Shown piece by piece: positions 36,886-44,526 of a stretch of DNA of 64,000 nt. A program made the translations under genes and the position numbers. Positions within the stretch are counted from its first letter, which is position 1; every line of letters starts with the position of its first letter. A model generated the notes under the pieces. That model saw only the letters and a program-made list of their open reading frames with translations, was not told where the DNA came from and did not search any database. Source of the DNA: Prosthecobacter sp. (GTDB lineage: Bacteria > Verrucomicrobiota > Verrucomicrobiia > Verrucomicrobiales > Verrucomicrobiaceae); assembly GCA_021733925.1 (NCBI GenBank), contig JAIPJY010000004.1, positions 143,128 to 207,127 of the forward strand. Reading direction: 5' to 3'.

Positions 36886-38009
36886 TATTTCAGGGCGCGA
36901 TGCACCTGCTCCAGCGCGAGGACGGTGTAGGCGGTGACGAGTACGGGGTCACTTTCCATCCAGCGGCCGGAGGCGGTGTTGGCCCAGGAGCCGTCAGTGT
37001 TTTGCAGGCTGATGAGCTTGCGGGAAAGGTCGGCGGTCCAGTTGGCGGAACCGGATTTCGTTTTCAATTGGGTGATGCCTGCGGTGGCCAGCGCCTTGGC
37101 CATCGTGTGGTAGTAGTAGAACAGGCCCTCTGCACCCATGCCGGGATTTTCATCGACGGTGTAGTTGTTGCCCAGCCATTCGAGTGCGGCCACCATGCGC
37201 GGATCATTGGGTGTGAGTCCGGCATAAATGAAGCTGAGCATGCCGGCGTAGCTGATGCTGCCGTAGTAACGCATCGGGGTGGGACCGTCGCTTTTTTTTC
37301 CACCCCGCGGTGCCTGCGGAACGGGCGTGTAGCCGAAGGCACCGATGTTTTCCTGGTCAGCGCCTGCCCAGGGCTGGTCGTTCGATGCTTTCAGATTTTG
37401 GCAGCGTGAGACGAACTCAATGGCGGCGTCCCAATTGAGGTCGTCTTTTTTCTCCACGGGTTTGCCGGTGTCTGCGAAGAGCTTCTTGGAGTAATACAAG
37501 GCTTCCATCGCAAAGGAAGTGTTGGAGAGATCGGCATGCGCACCTTGCTGAGTACCGCCGTAGCCGATGCCGCCGTCGAAGGGATTATCCGTTTTGCCGG
37601 GCGTGTCGGCATCGTTTTGCTGATGGGCTACAAAGTTCCGTGCGCGGCGGATGATTTCCTCATCTTCGGGCCGCGCGCGCAGAACCAGGGCCATGAGGCA
37701 GATGGCGGTGTTATAGTTTGATCGAGCCTTGGTGTAGATGCCGCCGTCTGGCTGGACATTCTTCAAGAGGAAATCATAGCCTCGCTTCAATTCGCCTGAC
37801 GTGCCTGCTCCTGCTGGATTTTGAATCAAGGCGGATACGACCAGCGCGCTGAGTGCGGAGTCTTCCGTCGTCACCCAATGGCCGCTCTCCTTGTTTTGCT
37901 GAGATTTGAGATAGTCCAGCCCACGGGTGATGGCCTGCTGCACGTCTTGTTTGGTTTGGGCGGCGAGAGCACCCGCGAATAGAAAGAAGACAATGGAAAT
38001 CGTTTTCAT
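36885..38009 (-). CDS. Secreted prenyltransferase/squalene-cyclase-fold repeat protein
   Basis: I place the start at 38009 (MKTISIVFFLFAGALAAQTK), a signal peptide, giving 374 residues. The mature part is alpha-toroid repeats as in squalene cyclase and terpene-cyclase-like proteins, such as ITRGLDYLKSQQNKESGHW, RGYDFLLKNVQPDGGIYT and LISLQNTDGSWANTASGRW. The catalytic DxDD of terpene cyclases is not seen, so it is probably a structural or binding protein. Such secreted toroid proteins are common in PVC bacteria and are of unknown role. It is divergent from the Kelch gene at 38196. Confidence 0.8.
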   Translation of the reverse strand: MKTISIVFFLFAGALAAQTKQDVQQAITRGLDYLKSQQNKESGHWVTTEDSALSALVVSALIQNPAGAGTSGELKRGYDFLLKNVQPDGGIYTKARSNYNTAICLMALVLRARPEDEEIIRRARNFVAHQQNDADTPGKTDNPFDGGIGYGGTQQGAHADLSNTSFAMEALYYSKKLFADTGKPVEKKDDLNWDAAIEFVSRCQNLKASNDQPWAGADQENIGAFGYTPVPQAPRGGKKSDGPTPMRYYGSISYAGMLSFIYAGLTPNDPRMVAALEWLGNNYTVDENPGMGAEGLFYYYHTMAKALATAGITQLKTKSGSANWTADLSRKLISLQNTDGSWANTASGRWMESDPVLVTAYTVLALEQVHRALK

Positions 38010-38119
38010 GGTACGGACGAGTCTCCTCACCTCGTTTGTCATGCACAACCTGGATGTTAGGAAAAAGTAGCAACGGGGCTGTTTTTGACCATTCGGCCCA
38101 AATTCGGGGCATCGGGTGT

Positions 38120-38160
38120 ACATGTCATTTCAGCGCCAGCATTCCACAAACCAACGCAAG
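38120..38160 (-). promoter_or_regulatory. Second copy of the shared upstream element
   Basis: This is the partner of the element at 35102-35142, about 110 bases before the prenyltransferase-like start and 36 bases before the divergent Kelch start. By eye 31 of 41 positions match, including TTTGTGGAAT and CTGGCG on the minus strand. It may serve either gene. Confidence 0.4.
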
Positions 38161-38195
38161 CAGCGGTGCGTAGTTGCTGTATCGCAGATATCCGT

Positions 38196-39215
38196 ATGAA
38201 AGCCCTTCCACTGATTTCCCTTTTCCTACTCTCCCTCAGCTCCGCATTGTCGGCGAGCGACACTCCGCCTGAGATGCCGCTGAGTGTGGCGAGTTTTGGT
38301 GCTGCAGGCATGTCTGATGGCTCGCTTTACTTTTATGGTGGTCACAGTGGGAAACGCCACAAGTACAACCGTGATGAAGTGAATGGTGATTTGTTTCGCT
38401 GGAAGCAGGGCGCGGATAAATGGGAGGCTCTGGCAAAGGATGAACCGGCGCAGGGGCCATCCCTTGTCGCAGTCAAGGATGGCGTGATCCGCATCGGAGG
38501 CATGACCGCACGCAACGCGAAGGGGGAGAAACAGGACCTGTGGTCGAGCGAGACCGCGGCGCGCTATGACATCGCCAGCGGCAAGTGGGTGCCCCTGCCG
38601 AAACTGCCGCAGCGCCGTTCCAGTCATGACAGCATCGTCAGTGGTGACACCCTCTATGTCATAGGTGGCTGGCGGATGGAAGGTGATGCGGATTCCGTGT
38701 GGCATGACACCTATTTGACGCTTGATCTGACCAAGACTGATGCGATTTGGGAAAGCCACCCGCAGCCGTTCAAACGCCGCGCCATCGCGGTGCAGACTGT
38801 CGGCACGAAAGTATATGCCATCGGGGGCATGACGGATGACAATGAATTGAGCAGTGCTGTTTCGGTGCTCGATACCACGACTGGCTCGTGGAGCGATGGC
38901 CCTGCGCTGCCTGCTGACAAGATTGGCGGATTCGGTTTTGCCGCTGTCTCGCAAGCAGGACGTCTGTTTGCCAATGGCTTGACGGGCCGGTTGCTTGAAC
39001 TGCGCGGTGACGCCTGGGTGGCGGTCGCGAAGCTCACCCATCCACGGTATTTCCACCGCTTGCTGAGCGGCGAGGCTGGAAAAATCATCGCCATCGGTGG
39101 GGAGAATCGCGAAGGTGTCAAACCTGAGCCGGAGGTCATCGTGCTGCCAGCAGCAGACTCTGCAGCGCTGCCAGATGAGCCTGCGCCTGCGAAACCAGCG
39201 GGCAAGCATCCCTGA
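38196..39215 (+). CDS. Secreted Kelch-repeat protein
   Basis: From the ATG at 38196 (MKALPLISLFLLSLSSALSA) it is 339 residues with a signal peptide. Kelch blades are visible, including GGHSGKRHKYNRDEVNGDL, YVIGGWRMEGD, AVQTVGTKVYAIGGMTDDN and GKIIAIGGENREG, four or five in all. The C-terminal tail is Pro/Ala/Lys-rich (ALPDEPAPAKPAGKHP). Kelch propellers in PVC genomes often accompany DUF1501 or sialidase-type proteins; none is adjacent here. It may bind carbohydrate or act as a scaffold in the envelope. Confidence 0.82.
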   Translation: MKALPLISLFLLSLSSALSASDTPPEMPLSVASFGAAGMSDGSLYFYGGHSGKRHKYNRDEVNGDLFRWKQGADKWEALAKDEPAQGPSLVAVKDGVIRIGGMTARNAKGEKQDLWSSETAARYDIASGKWVPLPKLPQRRSSHDSIVSGDTLYVIGGWRMEGDADSVWHDTYLTLDLTKTDAIWESHPQPFKRRAIAVQTVGTKVYAIGGMTDDNELSSAVSVLDTTTGSWSDGPALPADKIGGFGFAAVSQAGRLFANGLTGRLLELRGDAWVAVAKLTHPRYFHRLLSGEAGKIIAIGGENREGVKPEPEVIVLPAADSAALPDEPAPAKPAGKHP

Positions 39216-39280
39216 GTTCATCCAGAGCGAATTTGCCGGAACCAACCCTAGCAAAGACGAAACACGATGCTATATTGAGA

Positions 39281-39299
39281 TTGAGTATCATTTTCAATT
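39281..39299 (+). promoter_or_regulatory. Fur-box-like operator before the AraC gene
   Basis: TTGAGTATCATTTTCAATT matches the usual Fur recognition pattern of a TGA-AT dyad (close to TTGAGAATnATTnTCAATT). It lies 3 bases before the start codon of the AraC regulator at 39303, so Fur binding would block initiation. The call is by pattern; the neighbouring heme/iron genes support it. Confidence 0.65.
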
Positions 39300-39302
39300 G
39301 CA

Positions 39303-40175
39303 ATGCCTCCCCCTGTCCCTGAAACTCCCTTCCGCTCATGGACCACCGTGTCTGAGCGCGTTGAGGCAGACTGGCTGGGGGCCACGGTTGAGGATGCTCT
39401 CGTGGTCCATCTCAATTTTCGTGGTGATGCTGAACTGCGATGGGCAGATGGCAGCAGCACCCTGATTGCTCCACGAACGACGTGCTGGCTGCGCGCCAAT
39501 CCAGCGGAAATGTTGACGGCCCGCCGCATCGCCAGTCGAGACCGTCATGAGTGCCTCACGCTCGTGTTTCCTGATGCCTGGCTGAGTCTGACCTTGAAAG
39601 GCATCACCTCGCAGGTGGGGGAAGCGTTTGCGCCGCTGGTCAGTGGCACCACCCGAACCCTGCTGCAACAACCGCTGACTGAGGAGAAAGAAGGATGGGC
39701 ACGCGGAGCCATGCCGCCGCATCTGTGCTCCCAGGCCAGGCAGTTGCTGGACTCGGCACGACTGACCGAGTTTTTCATTCACTCGATCTTTCGCAAGGAT
39801 ACAGCAGCCGATGCAGGTGGGGCCATCAGCCGAACACAGCGAGTCGCACAAGAGCGCATCCAGCACGTGAAGGACCTGCTGCTGGCGCAGATTGATGCGC
39901 CCCCTTCCCTGGATGAACTGGCCGCTAATGTCGGCTGCAATCCGAGCTATCTGAGCCGCACCTTCACGCAGATCGAAGGCTCCACGCTGTCGCAATGGCT
40001 GCGGCGGGTGCGCATCGAACATGCGGCAGCACTCATCGCCACGGGCAAGTGCAATGTCTCCGAAGCCGCGCTCGAAGTGGGCTATCAAAGCTTCTCACAC
40101 TTTAGCCGTGCCTTTGCCGAAGAGAAAGGCGTGCCGCCTTCACAATGGGTGCGTCGTTTGAGCAGCGGGCTGTAG
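39303..40175 (+). CDS. AraC-family transcriptional regulator (PchR-like)
   Basis: The protein is 290 residues. The C-terminal 100 are a typical AraC pair of helix-turn-helix units: PSLDELAANVGCNPSYLSRTF and NVSEAALEVGYQSFSHFSRAF, ending in PPSQWVRRL. The N-terminal half lacks a long sensory domain but has the short beta-rich form of PchR-type regulators, which bind iron-siderophore complexes. A Fur-like site at 39281-39299 lies directly before the start and suggests iron control. A terminator follows at 40187-40225. Its likely targets are the neighbouring receptor or uptake genes, but this is inference. Confidence 0.85.
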   Translation: MPPPVPETPFRSWTTVSERVEADWLGATVEDALVVHLNFRGDAELRWADGSSTLIAPRTTCWLRANPAEMLTARRIASRDRHECLTLVFPDAWLSLTLKGITSQVGEAFAPLVSGTTRTLLQQPLTEEKEGWARGAMPPHLCSQARQLLDSARLTEFFIHSIFRKDTAADAGGAISRTQRVAQERIQHVKDLLLAQIDAPPSLDELAANVGCNPSYLSRTFTQIEGSTLSQWLRRVRIEHAAALIATGKCNVSEAALEVGYQSFSHFSRAFAEEKGVPPSQWVRRLSSGL

Positions 40176-40186
40176 TCATCAATGCG

Positions 40187-40225
40187 CTGGCTGCTTGGCA
40201 GATCGCGCCAACAGCCAGGCTTTTT
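40187..40225 (+). terminator. Rho-independent terminator of the AraC gene
   Basis: CTGGCTG (40187-40193) pairs with CAGCCAG (40212-40218), and TTGGC (40195-40199) with GCCAA (40207-40211), giving a 12-pair stem with one bulge, followed by GCTTTTT. It begins 12 bases after the AraC stop. Confidence 0.88.
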
Positions 40226-40236
40226 GCCGCAGAATC

Positions 40237-40917
40237 CTACTTCTTCTCTTCTTTGACCGTCCAATACAGCGAGGCGCTGTGACTGGTGATGCCGAAGGGA
40301 ACGCCGTTGAAGAAGCCAGGCAGATCTTCAGAGTAACGAGCAACGGCGAGCAAGTACTGACCGGGCTTGGAGATGTCCGGAACGCGCACATAACCCTCGG
40401 CATCGGCCTGGAGTTTCTGATCAGTGACCTTGGGGGAGAAAAACAGCAGTTCGACACCGCCGAGGGGTTTGCCACGGAAGTAAATCCGCGCTTCGCCGGG
40501 CTTGCCGGTTGGAACGATGTCCATCGTCATCGCAGGCGTACCGGCTCCCGCGCCTTCAGGCTGCCAGCGGCAGTAGAAGATGGGCGCACGGGCGGGCTTG
40601 CCCTCATGCAACTGGCGCACGGTGAACTGTGCTTGGGCAAAAGCAGGCCGGGTGCAATCGGCATTGCTGAGGAAGAAGTGATCCTTCTTTTTGACCACGT
40701 CCAGGATCTGCGGCTGACCTTTGTCGTCGAGCGTCCAGCCGGAGACCTGCGCGAAGGAATCGAGATGCCCGGGCGAGACTTCGTATTCATCTCCCCACTG
40801 TGCAAAGCGCACGCCGAGGCCGGCATGGTCCGGGAGCTCTTCGATCCAGAGTGAGTGGGCGGAGGCAGCCTGAGACAGCAGGCTGAAAACTGCGAGGGCA
40901 ATGAGTGAGCGGATCAT
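40237..40917 (-). CDS. Secreted DUF4198 (NikM-like) protein
   Basis: Starting at the ATG at 40917 (MIRSLIALAVFSLLSQAASA), it is 226 residues with a signal peptide. The mature protein begins HSLWIEELPDHAG, the His-rich start typical of DUF4198 and NikM-like periplasmic proteins. The body has Ig-like beta strands (ARIYFRGKPLGGVELLFFSP and PDISKPGQYLLAVARYSE). Family members lie beside metal-uptake systems and TonB receptors and are thought to bind metals outside the cell. Its place next to a Fur-type site and AraC regulator agrees. Confidence 0.82.
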   Translation of the reverse strand: MIRSLIALAVFSLLSQAASAHSLWIEELPDHAGLGVRFAQWGDEYEVSPGHLDSFAQVSGWTLDDKGQPQILDVVKKKDHFFLSNADCTRPAFAQAQFTVRQLHEGKPARAPIFYCRWQPEGAGAGTPAMTMDIVPTGKPGEARIYFRGKPLGGVELLFFSPKVTDQKLQADAEGYVRVPDISKPGQYLLAVARYSEDLPGFFNGVPFGITSHSASLYWTVKEEKK

Positions 40918-41023
40918 GGCAAGGTTGGGGGATGTTTGCTGACCACATACATGCGATGAACGCGAAGTTCTTGCGGCCATTTGTCAGGAACTGTCGTTGT
41001 CTTGCGCTGGCACGCTCGAGCGA

Positions 41024-42559
41024 TCACGCCCACATCTTCCGGTCCAGCGTGCGATAGCCGATGGCTTCAAGCACGTTGTCGGCGCTGATTTTGCTGTGTC
41101 CACCGAGGTCGGCCAGAGTGCGCGCCACTTTGAGAATGCGGTCGTGGGCGCGGGCGCTGAAATTCATCTCGCCCATGGCGTGTTCGAGGCAGCCTGCGGC
41201 TTCGGCATCGAGTTCGCAGTGCTTTTTGATGAGGCGCGGCGTCATGCTGCTGTTGGTATGAACACCCGCATGTTTTGCGAAGCGCTCCTGCTGCATGCTG
41301 CGTGCGGTCTCGACGCGCTTGCGGATGGGGTCGGAAGCTTCACCGCCCTCACTCGAAGCCAGCGCCTTGTAGTCTACGAGCGGCACATCGACATGAAGGT
41401 CGATACGATCAAGCAACGGACCGCTGATGCGCTGACGATAACGCTGAATCACCGCCGAGCCGCAGCGGCACTCGCGTTTGAGATCGCCGTAGTATCCACA
41501 TGGGCAGGGATTCATGGCCGCCACGAGCATGAACTTGGCCGGAAAGGTGACGGTGCCTGCGGCACGCGAGATGGTGACCTTGCCGTCTTCGAGAGGCTGG
41601 CGGAGGACTTCCAATGTGCTGCGACGAAATTCAGGCAGTTCATCGAGGAAGAGTACGCCATTGTGTGAGAGGGAAACTTCCCCGGGGCCGGGATTGGTGC
41701 CGCCACCAAGCAGACCCGCATCACTGATCGTGTGATGGGGAGAACGAAACGGGCGGGTGGCAACGAAGGCGCTGGCTTCGCCGAGCAACCCTGCTGCGCT
41801 GTGAATTTTGGTGGTTTCGATGGCCTCTTCCTCGCTCATCCCGGGCATGATGGTGGGAATGCGTTTGGCGATCATCGACTTGCCGGTGCCCGGAGGACCG
41901 ATCATCAGCAGCCCGTGGGCGCCACTGACGGCGATTTCGATGGCCCGGATTGCATCGGCCTGCCCTTTCACATCATTGAAATCAATGTCGTAATGTGAGA
42001 CAGCACCGAAGAGTTCTGCCGCACGGCAGGGCTCGGGTGCGATTTCCAAATCGCCTTTGAGATAGTCGACGACCTCACGGAGATTTTGCACACCCACGAT
42101 GTCGATCCCGGCCACGACGCTGGCCTCGAGCGCAGCGCGTTTCGGCACCAACAGGCGTTTGCGTCCTTTCCGCCTGGCTTCCAGAGCCACCGCGAGCAAG
42201 CCGCGCACAGGCCGCAGTTCGCCGTTCAATGCCAGTTCCCCGATCATGGCCGTCTCCGCGAGCATCGCCATGGGGATGCGGGACCGGTGTGCAATCAGGG
42301 AAATGGCGATGGGCAGGTCAAAGCCGGGCCCCTCCTTTTTCAAATCAGCCGGAGCCAGATTCACGGTGGTCACCCCGTCATTCATGATGAAGCCAGACGA
42401 GGAGATCGCCGCTGTGACGCGCTCACGGCTTTCTTTCACCGACGCATCCGGCAGACCCACGATAAACATCTTTGGTGTTCCTCCGCCGTCATGGGATTCG
42501 ATCTCCACTTCCACGGCATCAACGCCGACAAGGGTGGCTGAGTAGGTTCTGGCGATCAT
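41024..42559 (-). CDS. comM: YifB/ComM-family Mg-chelatase-like AAA ATPase
   Basis: The 511-residue protein has the normal length and structure. An N-terminal Lon-protease-like domain (residues about 1-170, with [18 protein letters not shown]) precedes the AAA+ module with Walker A GPPGTGKS (about 221-228), Walker [10 protein letters not shown], and a C-terminal Mg-chelatase domain containing CPCGYYGD, which supplies a cysteine group, and [18 protein letters not shown]. ComM helps branch migration of incoming DNA in natural transformation in other bacteria. The 5' leader may contain the GEMM-like structure at 42683-42814. No other competence gene is nearby. Confidence 0.93.
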   Translation of the reverse strand: MIARTYSATLVGVDAVEVEIESHDGGGTPKMFIVGLPDASVKESRERVTAAISSSGFIMNDGVTTVNLAPADLKKEGPGFDLPIAISLIAHRSRIPMAMLAETAMIGELALNGELRPVRGLLAVALEARRKGRKRLLVPKRAALEASVVAGIDIVGVQNLREVVDYLKGDLEIAPEPCRAAELFGAVSHYDIDFNDVKGQADAIRAIEIAVSGAHGLLMIGPPGTGKSMIAKRIPTIMPGMSEEEAIETTKIHSAAGLLGEASAFVATRPFRSPHHTISDAGLLGGGTNPGPGEVSLSHNGVLFLDELPEFRRSTLEVLRQPLEDGKVTISRAAGTVTFPAKFMLVAAMNPCPCGYYGDLKRECRCGSAVIQRYRQRISGPLLDRIDLHVDVPLVDYKALASSEGGEASDPIRKRVETARSMQQERFAKHAGVHTNSSMTPRLIKKHCELDAEAAGCLEHAMGEMNFSARAHDRILKVARTLADLGGHSKISADNVLEAIGYRTLDRKMWA

Positions 42560-43201
42560 TCGGTTCGACTATTGACTGGGGCAAGGTTCGCGCAAGTGCG
42601 CGTCATGCCTCACTCCCGCCGCTTTGATCCTATGTTTTCGTGATTCTGACGTAATATTGATTCATTCAGCCCCTTCAACTACAAATAAATATTAAGTGAT
42701 GTCTTTTCACTGCGGCAATACCCGGTTGGTATCGCTTCTTGAATGGCTAGGCAGCTTTTTACGCCACCCACCAAGAGCATCCCTACCGCCGGATGGGTTT
42801 CGCCGTTTCTGTCACCTCCTTGGCACGTGAATATTTCTCGAACATCGGCGGTCGCGCCGGGATTATATTTCGGATGAAAAGAGTTGTACACCAAGGCAGC
42901 GCAATTCCAAAGCCTGCCTCTGCGGGCCTTAAGGCATTAAAGGTGCCCGTTCAACATCAGGTGGCAGAATGGAAAGAGTCCAAAGCTATCTTCCATCATT
43001 AGCACTCGACGACAGCCAAGGAATCGGCCGCTTATGCTGGTGACAGAGACAGTCTATAGCTTCTTCGCGATTCAATTCTGGGATGTCACGATTTTGTATC
43101 ATATCAGATTGGCTATTTGATGTTCGCATTCGGTCGGGATCTCAGAAAAGTAGAAGTGGGAGCTTGCCATTCGACCGATTCAGGTGCAGCAAAGCCAGCC
43201 C
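42560..43201. other. Non-coding stretch between comM and the polysaccharide locus
   Basis: About 640 bases without a convincing gene. The two short frames here, 42679-42894 (minus) and 42793-43002 (plus), lack recognisable sequence and a good start. The region is more A/T-rich than most of the window. It holds the candidate structured RNA at 42683-42814 on the minus strand, and presumably the promoter of the glycosyltransferase at 43202 on the plus strand. Confidence 0.6.
42683..42814 (-). ncRNA. Possible GEMM/cyclic-di-GMP-like riboswitch in the comM leader
   Basis: Read on the minus strand, CGGC (42802-42805) can close with GCCG (42713-42716). Inside, GAAACCC and AUCC form a hairpin with GGAU and GGGU (42766-42801), then GGCGUAAAAAGC (compare GGACGCAAAGC of GEMM-I), then a hairpin-forming GAUACC...GGUAUUGCCG (compare GAUAGCCGGG...CCG). 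A small stem AGUGA/UCACU with a U-rich tail follows at 42683-42711. The order resembles GEMM-I, but several conserved positions differ, so this is a candidate only. The leader would end about 125 bases before comM. Confidence 0.35.
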
Positions 43202-44380
43202 ATGAGTAGTACTCTCCAGCTTAATACAAGCATCCCTGCAGAAGCACCCGCTGTTGACTTGAGTTTCGTTTTCCCATGCCTCAACGAGGAGGCAACCTTG
43301 GGAGCATGTATTCAGCAGGTGAATGAGAGCCTTGCACCAAGCGGGGTCAATTATGAAATCATCGTGGCTGACAACGGCAGCACCGACCGTTCCCGAGAAA
43401 TTGCACTCGCCATGGGCTGCCGGGTGGTGCCGGTGGCAGCGCGTGGCTATGGAGCTGCATTGCGGGGAGGAATCGAGGCGAGCCAGGCCGAGTACGTGAT
43501 GTTTGCAGACTCAGACAGCACCTATCTCTACGCGGACGCCGCGCCTCTTTACCGAGCTGCCAAGGACGGGAACGCGGACATGGCGATTGCTTCCCGAATG
43601 ATCGGCCGCATCGAGCCTGGAGCGATGCCCCCGTTGCACCGCTGGGTGGGCACTCCTGTGCTCACAACACTGATCAACTGGCTCTTTCATGGCAAATTGT
43701 CCGACTGCAATTCCGGCTTCCGCTGCATTCGTAAGTCGGCTTTTTCGATCTGGCAGATCCGCTCCAATGGAATGGAGTTTGCCTCCGAACTGCTGATCAA
43801 GGCGCTCAAAGCAGGTGCACGCACCGTGGAGATTTCTTCCGGCCTGCGCAAAGGACCGGAGGGGCGCGTCGCGCACCTGAGGACCTGGCGCGACGGCATG
43901 CGCCACCTGCTCTTCATTTTCTCCGAGAAGCCGCGGCTGTTTGAGCTCATCGGCTTTCTCACCGTGCTGCTAACCACCCTTCTGCAGGTAACCGCTTTCT
44001 TCACGGGACCAGTGAGCATCGGCGGCGTGTTTCATATTTTTGATCTCCACAGCGAGGCCCTGCTGCTGCTCGCCGGGATCATCGGCGCGCAGTTCTATCT
44101 CTTCAGTTGCATGCTCTTTTTACAGAGCAGCGACCGCCCGCTCGGCATTACCCGGCGGTTGATCCATCTGGATGAAGGCGTGCTGTTTTTCATCCTGCTG
44201 GTCACTGTGGGCGCGTGTGCGTCACTGGCCGGTTACATTGCTGTCAGATGGTCGCTTTCCGGGTTTGAGAACCTTCACTTGGCCCGTGACCTGCTCTTCT
44301 GGTCACACCCTCTCGCCATCTCAATTTCATTCTGTGTTGGCCTGCTTGGGCTTCACGTTCTTAAGAAAGCTCAAAAATAA
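43202..44380 (+). CDS. Polyprenyl-phosphate glycosyltransferase (GT2, DPM1-like) with membrane tail
   Basis: From ATG 43202 it is 392 residues; an upstream start at 43184 is possible. The GT2 catalytic domain covers about 20-240: FVFPCLNEEATLGACIQQ, IVADNGSTDRSREIA, the DXD-like ADSDSTYLY, and SDCNSGFRCIRKSAF. Four hydrophobic helices follow (about 250-270, 288-310, 328-350, 368-386). It resembles dolichyl-phosphate mannosyltransferase-type enzymes that pass a sugar to a lipid carrier. It is the first gene of the polysaccharide locus and stands alone on the plus strand, followed by the sugar transferase. Confidence 0.88.
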   Translation: MSSTLQLNTSIPAEAPAVDLSFVFPCLNEEATLGACIQQVNESLAPSGVNYEIIVADNGSTDRSREIALAMGCRVVPVAARGYGAALRGGIEASQAEYVMFADSDSTYLYADAAPLYRAAKDGNADMAIASRMIGRIEPGAMPPLHRWVGTPVLTTLINWLFHGKLSDCNSGFRCIRKSAFSIWQIRSNGMEFASELLIKALKAGARTVEISSGLRKGPEGRVAHLRTWRDGMRHLLFIFSEKPRLFELIGFLTVLLTTLLQVTAFFTGPVSIGGVFHIFDLHSEALLLLAGIIGAQFYLFSCMLFLQSSDRPLGITRRLIHLDEGVLFFILLVTVGACASLAGYIAVRWSLSGFENLHLARDLLFWSHPLAISISFCVGLLGLHVLKKAQK

Positions 44381-44526
44381 AATTCGATCCAAAGCCTGTG
44401 ATTCATCCTAGGAGACACCGTACGTAATGCTTGCAATGACCGTCTCGTATGTCTCATTCCCGCCGTTTCTGCCCAAGTTGTCGCCTGTCCATTAATCTTT
44501 TCCCGTTCACTTAACGCTCGTCTCAC

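Noticed and set aside
42793-43002. Possible 69-codon gene before the polysaccharide locus
   Set aside because: No ribosome binding site, no recognisable sequence, and it overlaps the candidate structured RNA on the other strand.
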